From positions 19,031,338 through 19,095,337 of the forward strand of contig NC_088302.1 of assembly GCF_032854445.1 (NCBI RefSeq): a stretch of 64,000 bases of DNA, in the 5' to 3' direction. Both the position numbers and the translations under genes were made by a program. The notes beneath the pieces are model-generated. The model had not been told where the DNA came from. It was given only the letters and a program-made list of their open reading frames with translations, and did no database searches. Shown here one piece after another: positions 47,501-55,350 of this stretch (the stretch's first letter is position 1; each line of letters opens with the position of its first letter). Origin of the DNA: Liolophura sinensis (lineage: Eukaryota; Mollusca; Polyplacophora; Chitonida; Chitonidae).

Positions 47501-48400
47501 AGAAATTATTTTAAAGGCAACTAAATACATAACTTGAATTAAGCTTCTGTACATGTATTCATGTTATATGTCGTAGGATCAACCATTTCTTTGAATATTT
47601 ATCTACTTAATATCTCATTGGTGTTTAACGCTGTACTGGGTTTCCAGGTGGAGGATACCTGATTGGCCCGAGTAAACCATGCTGACAAACTTTATGATTT
47701 AAAATCGTTGCGGAATCAGCGATAGCAGGATTTAATCCTGCAAGAGGGATGGGCTGGCCGCAAGAGCAACGCTTTAGGCATATGGGCAGCGAGGGTTCGG
47801 CGTATGATCAAATTTAACCACCCACTAACGATTCTGGAAAACCACACATAGATTCTGGAAAAGATCACCTGTCTATTTCGGCATATCCGTCTGAAGTATC
47901 ATACACATCATAAGCCAAATAAACATCTGGGAAAACAAGATGCCACATATCTCCGCTTTGACGTTCTACAGAAGCATTTTCTGCTAAATCTCAGCTTCTA
48001 CAGCACACCAGATATCTTTATGAGGAAATTAACCACATTAAATTACAGGCCCTTATGGCTGGCGTTTTATAGCGGCATGTTTTGTTCCGTGCTGCAGCTG
48101 TATGAAATTGCAAGCCCGGAATCGCAGGCGTCTGTATAACTTGTAAGATCTGCTTGTTTGAAGACGCGCTGTCTTTCTAGGTTCTAGGTTAGTTCACATT
48201 TCCAAAAGAGAAGATCAAATGATGCCTGGAAAACAAACATTGGTTAGAATAACGGAAGTTACAGGGAAAAACACTCACAGTTCTCCCGCCGAGATTCTGT
48301 ATTTTACATTCGATCTTGGCCACGTCCCCCGCTGCCACTGTCAGGTTCGTGGGCGTGGGTAGAATCCGCGGGGAGGATACGTCATCACTTAACACCCGGG
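23421..48400 (-). CDS. Two-Ig-domain GPI-anchored cell-surface protein, Dpr/zig-8-like (5 exons, 5' end missing)
   Basis: Joined minus-strand exons 48279-48400, 39170-39374, 26616-26648, 25199-25489 and 23421-23536 give one open frame of about 255 codons ending in TAG. Every junction has GT/AG ends and compatible phase (0 inside Ig1, 1 at the other junctions). The order is Ig1 (B-strand Cys in ECKIQ, Trp in VVW, F-strand DSGVYECQIS), a short linker, Ig2 (LECNTS, LDWF, SDTGMYLCRN), a Ser/Gly stalk and a hydrophobic end. The pattern NLGGRT-VVW plus YECQIS is typical of insect Dpr proteins, nematode zig-8 and their molluscan relatives, which bind DIP/IgLON-type partners between neurons. N-glycosylation sequons are NLT in Ig1 and NTS and NFS in Ig2. 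The start and signal peptide are not in these exons; a candidate lies at 62921-63041. Lachesin or IgLON-like proteins are the main alternatives, but those normally have three Ig domains and only two are seen here. Confidence 0.88.
23537..25198 (-). other. Last intron of the Ig gene
   Basis: This 1.66-kb phase-1 intron (GTAAGT ... TTCTTGGCAG) contains a decayed SINE at about 24750-24960 on the minus strand and short AT-rich simple repeats near 24180 and 24320. Nothing else was recognised. Confidence 0.75.
24750..24960 (-). mobile_element. Decayed SINE family D
   Basis: Contains GGTATAGGAAACCGGAGG, ATCTTTGGCAAGTTACTGAT and a later ACCAACGCCCAGGCAGACC block, in the same order as the other family-D copies. 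Confidence 0.5.
25199..25489 (-). CDS. Ig2 exon (complete second Ig domain)
   Basis: The 291-nt exon has acceptor TTGCTCTTGCAG and donor CAACA|GTAAGT, phase 1 to phase 1, so it is exactly modular. It encodes IHVRGTEVVEVGQPIRLECN (A-B strands with the first Cys and an NTS sequon), LDWFRNGDKIRP (core Trp), NFS (second sequon), a basic C'-D region, GLFTSRLEIEHSQ (E strand), SDTGMYLCRNAEED (F strand with the second Cys) and VARIYVDVLN (G strand). The motif order matches the second Ig domain of Dpr/zig-8 proteins. No key residue is missing. Confidence 0.92.
25501..25790 (-). mobile_element. SINE family D, tail abuts the Ig2 acceptor
   Basis: The (ATTT)n run at 25501-25518 is followed by GGTTGTTTAACGCCATACTC, TATTCCACTTATACGATGAC, GGGTAGAGGAAACAGG and TTTTTGCAAGTTACTAACG. 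On the minus strand the element is in sense with the Ig gene, and its A-rich tail ends about 11 nt before the exon. Confidence 0.65.
26108..26290 (-). mobile_element. tRNA-like SINE head (family H)
   Basis: The minus strand reads GGCCTATGGTCTACAGG, then GGAGTTCGAATCCTGTTCGC, a good B box, followed by TTTTT. A functional tRNA cloverleaf is not evident. Confidence 0.45.
26616..26648 (-). CDS. 33-nt linker microexon between Ig1 and Ig2
   Basis: An excellent acceptor (TTTCTTTCCACAG) and a near-perfect donor (CCGA|GTAAGTAG) enclose exactly 33 nt, phase 1 on both sides. Inclusion adds 11 residues, DVADTSGTMKP, between LRVN of Ig1 and the T-IHVRG start of Ig2. If skipped, the flanking phase-1 exons join directly, giving LRVN-A-IHVRG. 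The exon is therefore a frame-neutral cassette that changes only hinge length. It is too short to appear as an ORF and is supported by splice signals and phase, not by homology. Both forms are possible; which one dominates cannot be told. Confidence 0.7.
27634..27651. repeat. Poly-G run (18)
   Basis: T-run followed by 18 G, directly upstream of a truncated SINE. Confidence 0.95.
27678..27858 (+). mobile_element. SINE family A, 5'-truncated
   Basis: Body from TTTCCTCTCCGGCCGTTCG to (AAAT)n. The TAAGTGAAATATTC motif has an 8-base deletion (GTATAAATATTC). Confidence 0.82.
27859..31414. other. Intronic, no gene recognised; ORF at 28560-29102 (+)
   Basis: The longest plus-strand ORF (180 codons, 28560-29102) has no recognisable motif and no coding-type neighbours. 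A small hairpin, ATCCGTATGTATAAAAAA with TTTTTTTATACGGAT, lies near 27891-27931. A Cys-rich ORF at 30029-30334 (-) is unrecognised. Confidence 0.4.
31415..31565 (+). mobile_element. SINE family A, 5' half, diverged
   Basis: Head-like AGAGGTTAGCGTGCTAGCGC, then GCTGTGAGTTCAAGTCCAAC (B box) and GCGCGGATGGTCATGG; the 3' half is absent. Confidence 0.65.
31705..32092. repeat. 31-bp minisatellite, about 13 copies
   Basis: Unit resembles CTGTATATCCCTTGACAACG followed by TATTGGCTGAA. Thirteen TTGACA-containing copies can be counted, diverged by point changes. Minus-strand ORFs (SRDIQFSQ-type repeats) are products of the array. Confidence 0.92.
32220..32540. repeat. Diverged continuation of the 31-bp array
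   Basis: Degenerate copies (TATATCTCTTGGTAGCATAT, GTGTATCCCCTGATAATGC) continue after an unrelated insertion at about 32093-32219. Confidence 0.6.
32541..36599. other. Intronic, no feature recognised
   Basis: Mixed-complexity sequence with frequent CpG. ORFs are short and without motifs. Confidence 0.5.
36600..36720 (+). mobile_element. Decayed tRNA-SINE
   Basis: AAAGCTCGAATCCAGCTCTC resembles a B box and is followed by GCGGTTTTGAGTCAGGGAG and GACGGAGGTTT blocks typical of a SINE body. Confidence 0.4.
37559..37772 (-). mobile_element. SINE family A, near full length
   Basis: Reverse complement shows the head GGAGGCCTCCGTGGGGGTTA, a B-box region disrupted by deletion, GCTGGCTTCCTCTCCGGCCG and the conserved 3' end with (AAAT)n. 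Confidence 0.82.
38112..38150 (-). mobile_element. SINE tail fragment (family B/C/E type)
   Basis: GTGAGTGCTTGGGGCTTAAC, then GTCGTAC, is the reverse of the shared tail of families B, C and E. Confidence 0.5.
39151..39163. repeat. (TA)n directly after the Ig1 donor
   Basis: Pure TA run beginning a few bases inside the intron after GTAGGT. Confidence 0.85.
39170..39374 (-). CDS. Ig1 second-half exon (C to G strands)
   Basis: The 205-nt exon has acceptor TTCTTCCCATCAG and donor AACG|GTAGGT, with 68 codons from phase 0 to phase 1. It starts VVWRRASEPNPLSIG, with the core Trp, and includes HRIRVQHRGQLWTIYIGNVQ, the canonical PADSGVYECQISS with the F-strand cysteine, and ends LFMLRVN. The DSGVYECQIS block is characteristic of Dpr/zig-8-type first Ig domains. 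The donor is followed directly by a (TA)n tract. Confidence 0.92.
39640..39960 (-). mobile_element. SINE family D, diverged
   Basis: Begins GATTGTTGTTTAACGCCACA with a family-D body and ends with a tRNA-head-like GTGCTCTAACCGTTGACAGG. Confidence 0.6.
40050..40285 (-). mobile_element. SINE family E
   Basis: The minus strand has head GGTTAGATCGTTCGCCTTG and B-box-like GGGATCAAACCCGGG. The 3' end (plus strand TTAGGGGTTTACGTCGTACC) matches the tail shared with families B and C. Confidence 0.75.
40286..44396. other. Intronic, no feature recognised
   Basis: A plus-strand ORF at 42726-42956 begins with a signal-peptide-like segment (AQFILLSGVILTSFVLQI) but has no recognised domain and lies antisense inside the Ig gene intron. 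Confidence 0.45.
44397..44489. repeat. 31-bp unit, three tandem copies
   Basis: Copies start TCTAGATCAATGACG, TCTAGACCAGTGATG and TCGAGACCAGCAGCG; each is 31 bp and ends ATGTAAT or TTTTAAT. Confidence 0.85.
45205..45425 (+). mobile_element. SINE family F
   Basis: B box AGCGGGTTCGAATCCGC, body TTTAAGTCAGGAGGTTTTCC, tail GTGAAGTATATTCTTAAG and an (AAAT)n-like end. Confidence 0.68.
45426..48278. other. Intronic; one unrecognised GC-richer ORF block and a decayed SINE
   Basis: ORF 46119-46352 (-) ends in a balanced peptide (AVVAEADVVSTKLSGGRLN ...) but no family or splice context was recognised. 47605-47800 resembles a decayed SINE (CATTGGTGTTTAACGCTGTA). Confidence 0.35.
48279..48400 (-). CDS. 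Ig1 first-half exon (A to B strands)
   Basis: The 122-nt exon has acceptor TTTGTTACAG just upstream and donor ACT|GTGAGT. It begins in phase 1 (2 bases plus 40 codons) and ends in phase 0. It encodes RVLSDD, then PRILPTPTNLTVAAGD, then AKIECKIQNLGGRT: the A strand, an NLT glycosylation sequon, the B-strand cysteine and the approach to the C strand. The phase-0 intron splitting the Ig domain just before the core Trp is a usual feature of this family. The sequence upstream of the acceptor is a tandem-repeat array. Confidence 0.88.
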
Positions 48401-48410
48401 CTGTAACAAA

Positions 48411-49198
48411 GAAAGATAAATGTCAGGATTGTATCTGAAATAAATCTCAGGGTTGTATCCGAGATAAATTTGAAAACTGTACCTGAGATAAATGCCGAGA
48501 TTGTATGAGATAAATGTCAATTGTTTCTGAGATAAGTGTGAGTGTTGTATGAGATAAATGTCAGGATTGTGTCTGATATAAATGTGATGGTTATACAAGA
48601 TAAATGTCAGGATTGTGTCTGAGATAAACGTGAAGGTTGTGTAACATAATGTCAGGATTTGTCTCAGATAAGCGTGGGGGTCGTATAAGATAAATGTGAG
48701 GATTGCATAAAATAAATGTCAGAATTGTGACTGAGATAAACGTGAAGGTTGTAAAAGACAATGTCAGGATTGTGTCTGAGATAAACGTGAGGGTTTCATA
48801 AGATAAATGTCAGGATTGTGTCTGATATAAATGTGAGGATTATATAAGTTAAATGTCAGGATTGTGTCGATATAAATTTGATAGTTATATAAGATAAATG
48901 TCTGAGATAAGTGTGAAGGTCGTATATTAGATAAATTTCAGGATGATGTCTCAGATAAATGTCGGCATTGTGTGAGAAAAATGTTTTTTAAAATGAATGT
49001 CTGAATTGCATATGGTATAATTTGTGATTGCATCTCAGATCAACGTCAGAATTGTACTGAAACAATGTGAGAATGTATGTGAGGTAAGGTGAGAATGCAC
49101 GTGGGTTAATGTGAGAATTGTGCCTGAGACATGTGAGAATTGTGTCTGAGACATGTGAGAATTGTGTCTGAGACATGTGAGAATTGTGTCTCAATTTA
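48411..49198. repeat. Minisatellite of about 22-25 bp, about 33 copies
   Basis: Alternating monomers near GATAAATGTCAGGATTGTGT and GATAAACGTGAAGGTTGT form an array with a dimer of about 47 bp. The far end has exact 22-bp repeats GAGACATGTGAGAATTGTG (about 49120-49192). The near end stops about 10 bases from the Ig1 exon acceptor. Confidence 0.92.
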
Positions 49199-49616
49199 GT
49201 GAGCGAATGATGATTTCTTATTAATTTTAAGACGCAAAGTACAACACTTGACGCAGACATCGTATCGTCATGAAATATTCTTTAATACGATGTTAAACTG
49301 CAATTAAATAATGAAATAAGTATATGCACAAATCACACAAATGCACAAAAGCCCATTTGTGAAATCTAGTATTGTTATAATATAGTAATGCGATATATCT
49401 GTGTATTATTTTTAAACCATACTGAACAATCAACAAGAGCTGCCTACCAGCTGTATTCATTATTTCAATGGCGTTGTAACAGTTTTCTAATTTGCAAAGA
49501 TCATCGTTGGGAACAACAACAGATTAGAAACACATAAAAATACTTGAACTATACTAAGTAATCTTACTTCTATGCAAACTTATAAAAACCTTTTGACATA
49601 TTAATTTAAAGTACAT

Positions 49617-49860
49617 GTGGTCCTCACAGGCTCAGTTGACGATCGGTCTCCGGCCACTGAGGTTACAGGTTCGAATCCATTTCGCGCTATTTGTTTTCGG
49701 TACATGAAAAGGGCGGTTGTCAGGTATGTGCCTATGGGCGGTGGTCTTTCCCTAGGCAGTTTTCGCTCAGTTATCTGTAACCTGACTAACCCGCGGGATT
49801 TATATGAAAAATTCTCGAGTACAGAGTTAAGCACCATCGAAGGAAATAAATAAATAAATC
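49617..49860 (+). mobile_element. SINE family F-like
   Basis: B box ACAGGTTCGAATCCATTTCG, central GGGCGGTTGTCAGGTATG, tail AAAAATTCTCGAGTACAGAG and (AAAT)n. Confidence 0.72.
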
Positions 49861-50107
49861 AACCAATCATAAAAGTAACTGTAACAAAACACTGTTCGCT
49901 TCAATTTGGATCTGAATGTCTGCAAGATCACATAGATGTGAGAAACCAAGTAAGTAGTTCTGGAGAAGACTGTCCAGAACTATCTACTCTACGCCCCCGT
50001 TCGGAGGTATTTTACAGCCGTCACCGGTTTATTATGGTTTATGTCGGAACGTATCAAAAGGACGTCATAATACTATTCTAAACAATTATCTGTATAAACA
50101 TTTCAAA

Positions 50108-50225
50108 AGAGTGGGGTTCCCCCGGGCTCTGCCCGGTTTCCCCCCACCATAATGCTGGCCGCCGTCGTATAAGTGAAATATTCTTGAGTACGGCGTAAAA
50201 CACCAATCAAAGAAAGAAAGAAAGA
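50108..50225 (+). mobile_element. SINE family A 3' fragment with (GAAA)n tail
   Basis: CCCGGGCTCTGCCCGGTTTC through TAAGTGAAATATTCTTGAG. The terminal tetramer is AAAG instead of AAAT. Confidence 0.85.
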
Positions 50226-50644
50226 TTTCAACAGAGAAAGTAGATGCTGACCGACAACGGTTGGACTCAACGTGTTGTTCTCATAAATGATTCAGACGAA
50301 ATGTGCTAGCATCACGATCACCAGTGCTGAGTTTCGGACGTAACTTTGGTAGGTTTTTGGTAGTGATAAATGGGTTCAGCGAGAAGAACCAGCTGTAGGT
50401 TGACCACTCTTTTATGGCGAGTCCTTTTGCCCACACAGCAGTGCAGCTGACGGGATCTTCTTGTCTTTAGTATTTTACCACAGAACGTTTATCACCAGGA
50501 CATTCCTTAGTGTCCCACTGCAGTGATTAACACAAGGCGTGTAGGACAACAGCTACATCTCTTCGACACTGATATCGGTAGTTATTGGTATCTAGGCTAC
50601 AAGAAGAAAATTCTACGAAGGACACGTGTAGGAGAGGCGTGTAG

Positions 50645-50855
50645 GATTGGTATTTAACACCGTACTCAAAAATATTTCACACATACGACCGCTGCCAGCA
50701 TTGTAATGGGGGAGGGGGGGGGGGGGGCAGGCAGAGCGCGGAGAAAGCCCCCAACCATCCGCACGTTGCTGCAGACGTTCCCACATACGACCGAAAAGGA
50801 AGTAAGCATAAGCAGGACTTGAGCTCACAGCGAACGTATCGGTAAGAGGCTCCTG
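50645..50855 (-). mobile_element. SINE family A inside the 50.6-kb array
   Basis: Reverse-oriented element from ATTGGTATTTAACACCGTAC to GAGCTCACAGCGAACG. Its GGGAGGA motif has expanded into a poly-G run (50708-50727, one A). Confidence 0.75.
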
Positions 50856-50976
50856 CGCCGGACACGTGTAGGAGAGACGGATGGTGGACACAGGACTTAC
50901 ACTGTGCCTTCTTGCTCATGTAAAAAAGGCATATGCCGTACATGTGTAGGAGAAGAATATGCTGGATACGTGTACA

Positions 50977-51002
50977 TACACACAGACACACACAGACACA
51001 CA

Positions 51003-51041
<39 letters not shown>
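50977..51041. repeat. (CA)n microsatellite
   Basis: CA run with interspersed GA units; it gives rise to Cys/Val-rich ORF artefacts. Confidence 0.95.
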
Positions 51042-51045
<4 letters not shown>

Positions 51046-51317
51046 GTGTAGGAGAGGCAGACGGCAGGCAAGAGTATGGGTGGTGATATGAGATTACGTG
51101 TAGGTGAGGCAGGCACAGAGAGCGTATAGGAGAGGCAGGTAATGGACACCTGTAGGAGAAGATAATGGCAGAAACAGGTGCCGGACATGTGTATGAGTGT
51201 TCTTTGATTGACACGTGTAGGGGTGGCGGATGGCGGACACGTTCGAAAGCAGTGGGTGTTAGACAGAGTGGCATGTTTATTGCGTTGTTTGGTTGCGTTT
51301 CGCTATTATTCCTGCCT

Positions 51318-51660
51318 CAACCGCTTCGGTTGTCTAATGGTTAGAGCTTCCGTCTCGAAGTCGAGAGACCCCGGGGTCAACCCCGGATTGGGTTATACCA
51401 AAGACTTTAAAAATGGTACTTGCTGCTGTCTCGCTTGGCCCTAGGCACAAGGATGTTAGAGCAAAGAAACAGAACTGTTGGCCTGGTGTCAGTACAATGT
51501 GTCTAGATGGGGTGTCATATCTGATGTCTTCGGCATGATATTTTGGCGGCATGGACTCGACCTGGCACTATATGTACACGCACCTATTGACGTTTCATAT
51601 AACTTCATATAACTGAAAAATTGCAAAGTACACGCTAAACCCCAAGTATACATACATTCC
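51318..51660 (+). mobile_element. SINE family C
   Basis: tRNA-like head TTGTCTAATGGTTAGAGC with B box GGGGTCAACCCCGG, a body with TTGGCCTGGTGTCAGTACAA, and tail AACTGAAAAATTGCAAAG, shared with family B. Confidence 0.72.
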
Positions 51661-52261
51661 TGTCTCCAGTGATCGCAAAACTCTGCAGCCACGACAGGTG
51701 CTTTACTAATGGGCCAGCTATAGCTATATGGAGAGATAGGGTTGTTTGAGATACATTTACACCAGAGTCTATTTCATTCACCAGGTGGTATGTCGGTGAT
51801 TCATTGGATTTCACAAATTTATGCGCGAGACATGGCTCAGGACGATGAAACAAATGTATCTGCCTTTGCTGGAATTAAGAGTCCACCGATATATCGATTA
51901 TCCAGGTGACACATTTTGTTTGTTTGTGCAAACGAGTCTTCTCTCCTACATTCGGTATATATCAGTCCCGTTTTAATTGCAGCTGTCTACGTAGGGACCT
52001 TACAGCGACGGGACTGCTCCTTTTGGCTCTTTTGAGGTAGTAGGACAGACTACACCGTAGAGGGTAAAACCAGAGCAGCGACGACAGTGTGATACGTGTA
52101 GTTGTAAAATGGTCAGAGGTAACAGGGGAAAGCGCGCCGGTTGTCAGTTTACCTCAGTTAGGTTTTTCATTCTAACTGCTCATGTAAATGCTTAAATAGT
52201 ATCAACTTAAACCCCCACTATCACCATGGCTTAAACACAGTTAGGTAAAATATAGCGCTGA

Positions 52262-52352
52262 GACGTTACTCACAATTTGTTAGACGTTACTCGCCATTTG
52301 TTAGACGTTACTCGCCATTTGTTAGACGTTACTCGCCATTTATTAGACGTCA
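52262..52352. repeat. 21-bp tandem repeat, about 4 copies
   Basis: Unit GTTAGACGTTACTCGCCATT plus T, nearly identical between central copies. Confidence 0.92.
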
Positions 52353-52659
52353 CTGGTCTAGAATTAGGATATTGTACGTGTGCCACATGAAAATAATGCA
52401 AAGGGGCCAGTCCTTGGGGACTAAGCCCACCAGCAGAATCCTGGGTTATGCAGATACACAATACAGACGGAGTGTAGTATACAGAGGGGAAAACTAGAGC
52501 AGCGACGACAGTGTGATAGCCGGCAAATGGTCACACGTAACCGGAGAAATCCAATCTCCTGTAAATCTGCTTTAGTTTGGTTTGTACTCCACCGTTGACG
52601 TAAACGCTTTATAGTTGCAGCTTACATACCAATCTAAAACCATGACTTAACCAGCGGCC

Positions 52660-52920
52660 TACAGTTAAAAATACGGTTTAAAGTCATAATCTTGCCTAGC
52701 CGATAGGTATTACGTCTACCTTGTCGCGGGCTCGAATATATATATATATATAGCTCTTGCTGTTTGTTAGCGGCTTTAAGTCCGGAAGTTTGTAAGGTAC
52801 CTGGCAAAGGTCGGTGGTTTACTCCGGGCTTTCCGACTTCCGCACTTTGGCGTGGGGGTGGGTGGGGGATGCGGATTAAGGTCACATTCAAGAATTTTTC
52901 AATTATATGAGGCTTGTAAG
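52660..52920. mobile_element. Composite decayed SINE
   Basis: Plus-strand head-like AGCCGATAGGTATTACG with TCGCGGGCTCGAATA (B box), a (TA)n run, GGCTTTAAGTCCGGAAG, then a reverse family-D tail (CATTCAAGAATTTTTCAATT). Confidence 0.5.
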
Positions 52921-54126
52921 TGGAACAAACAACAATAATATTACCTACTTTCATTATAACGATGGCTATTCACTACTGTACGAGGAACCCAGTGTATGTG
53001 TGGTCACCACTTGAATTATCTGCGCATGCTCACAATATAATGGCAATGTGACAAATACTTCGATGATACGAACGTGGCAGGGTATAACCACTGTTGTCGT
53101 TGCTTTGAAAAATGGGGCGTGTTTGTTTCATATTTTTTGCTCTTTTTCTAAAAAATCTGCTTTATATTCAGTTGAAAGTTTTAAAATTTGTAAATCTGCA
53201 CCCTCTCATTTGTCGATCATTCTTAGGGGCAAATGGCGGAAAATTAGACTTATTGTCTGACTTTCAGTAGGGATTTAGCCATCTGTTCTGCTTTAGTATA
53301 AGTTCGTAGATCCGGTATAGCGCCTATCGCGTTGAATGATTTCATTGAAATGAGACAGTTTCGAGTAAACTGCACGATTTAGCAAATCGAGTGGAAATTT
53401 TAAAACGTCGCTGACACGCAGGTACAATGCGGTTCAAACCGTGATGAATAATTCAGCTTAATATTTGAGAAGTGGAGTACTAGACACCTTTGTCATAATT
53501 CTGGGATAGGCAACTGCTTAAGATATCAATTACAAACCGTCCTTTGATGTGCGACCAATCGGCAGATTGACCGTGATCTGCATTCAGCCATTGTTGAGCA
53601 GGACTGTATCTACACGCCTGTCATTGTCAGAGGTATCGAACACGGGTCACGTGACCCGACCGCGGGCACAATGGGATTTATCATCAACAGACAGCGTTTC
53701 ATACAGAAGGCTAACGTGTTGTCTACCTTCTGGGGACACAAAGTCTGATGAACGTTCTCTCGGGAAATCTCGCTAATTCCCTGAAAACGCGACGAGACTT
53801 GTATCTATATGTAGGTAATATGCATGCACAGGAAAGCATCACTGCAACCCCGAGGCTCACTCCTCCAACCCTCACCCTACCTCCCTCCGTCCTGTCAGTT
53901 CAGATCTGTGCATGCATATTAAACTAACAGCACACTTTGATATCAGTCTGTAATCCAAAGGCATATTTGCTAGACGCATAATATTATCGTCAAGCGAACA
54001 ACAAACTCTGCTAAGCAGTGTATGAGCTAAACCCTATCCTGTACCTTTATAGGCTCACGAAATCCCTGCTTACACATGCATTGGCACACTGGCCCTATCT
54101 TCAACACGATATGCGCAAATGTGTAT
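52921..54126. other. No feature recognised
   Basis: No recognised element; ORFs are short and motif-free. Confidence 0.5.
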
Positions 54127-54140
54127 TTTATATTCGGATG

Positions 54141-54474
54141 ACCGGCCCATCTAGCACAGTTGGTAGAGCGTCCGCTTCGGGAGCGGTAGATCCAAGGATC
54201 CATCCTGGGTTGAGTCAAACCTAAGATTTTAAAAGAGGAACATGCAGCTTTAGGGAATAGTGCAACTACTGGTGGACGCGTATCAGTATAATGGCTCGGA
54301 CGGGGCGGCTTACTTGCCCTCGGTAAGGCGTCTCAGTGAAGCAGCATTAGATAAAAGAGCTGTGGATATCCGTCCTGCACAAGGAGGCGCATAACATGCA
54401 TTCTAATGAGTACTTCGTCCTCATATAACTGAAAAATTGTTAAGCACTACGTTAAACCCCAAGCACTCACTCAC
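54141..54474 (+). mobile_element. SINE family B, full length
   Basis: Head TAGCACAGTTGGTAGAGC, CGCTTCGGGAGCGG anticodon arm, GACGGGGCGGCTTACTTGCC body, tail ACTGAAAAATTGTTAAGC and CACTCACTCAC. It is flanked by a perfect 14-bp target-site duplication TTTATATTCGGATG at 54127-54140 and 54475-54488. Confidence 0.92.
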
Positions 54475-54701
54475 TTTATATTCGGATGTATATAAAAGAC
54501 CTGTCTTAGCTTCACAGCTATTGGTCGAATAAAATAGTTCGCTTAATAGAAGCTTGTGTAGAGTCCAATTGAATCAAATCACTAGGTTCAATCCAAACTC
54601 GGATTTCAGCGAGATAATCCCGTCAATGATTCATTCAGTGAGTCAGTCAATTAGACATTTATAAGAACAACTGACCAAGTCGTCCCTTCTTCGTAAAGCG
54701 T

Positions 54702-55350
54702 ATAATGCTGTCCATGATCCTGCTATAGTGTCTGGTACAACCAGCGTAATGGCTACTGCTATCTGTCATTGTGATCTGATACATACAGATAATGACCGTG
54801 TTATAGTGCCAGATACAAATAGCGTAATGCTGTTCGTCAGCGTGCTATAGTGTCCGATACAAACCGCGTAATGCTCTTCGAGATCGTGTTCTGGTGTCAG
54901 ATACAAACAACGTAAAACTATCCGTGATTCGTGCTATAGTCTGATACAAACCGTTTAATGTTATCTGTGATGGTGCTATATTGTTTGATACATACAGCGT
55001 AAACTATTCGTGATCCGCGCTATACTGTCAGAGACAAACAGCGAAATGCCATCGGGAATCGTGCTGTAGTGTCAGATAAAAACCGCGTAATGCAGCTCGT
55101 GATTCGCGCTATATTGTCCGATGTAAACAGCGCAAAGTTATCGATGATGCGTGCTACCGTGTCTGATACAAACCGTGTATTGCTATCCGTGACCTTGCTA
55201 CGTTGCCTGGCACAGACAGCATAAAGGTACACGTGATTCGATATATAGTGTCAGATACAGAGTAATACTATCCGTGAGCGCTATATACTTTTTTATACAA
55301 AAGGCGTAGTGCTATCCGTGGTTATGCTATACTGTCTGATTCAAACACCA
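54702..55350. repeat. Minisatellite of about 44 bp, 15-16 copies
   Basis: Unit resembles GTGCTATAGTGTCAGATACA, then AACCGCGTAATGCTATCCGT, then GATC. Copies vary from about 38 to 46 bp. Confidence 0.9.

Larger units (their letters stand above)
39375..48278 (-). other. Intron splitting Ig1
   Basis: This 8.9-kb phase-0 intron (GTGAGT ... CATCAG) contains decayed SINEs at 39640-39960, 40050-40285, 45205-45425 and about 47605-47800, plus a triplicated 31-bp unit at 44397-44489. No additional Ig-like exon was recognised in it. Short ORFs at 42726 (+), 44534 (-) and 46119 (-) have no recognisable family. Confidence 0.75.
50610..51240. repeat. Patchwork minisatellite (ACACGTGTAGGAGAGGC units)
   Basis: The word ACACGTGTAGGAGAGGC, with variants ACATGTGTAGGAG and ACACCTGTAGGAGAAG, recurs about ten times with spacers of 20-60 bases. 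It is interrupted by a family-A SINE (50645-50855) and a (CA)n tract. Confidence 0.7.

Noticed and set aside
50677-51274. Cys/Val-rich ORFs
   Set aside because: Generated by the (CA)n run and G-rich SINE remnant.
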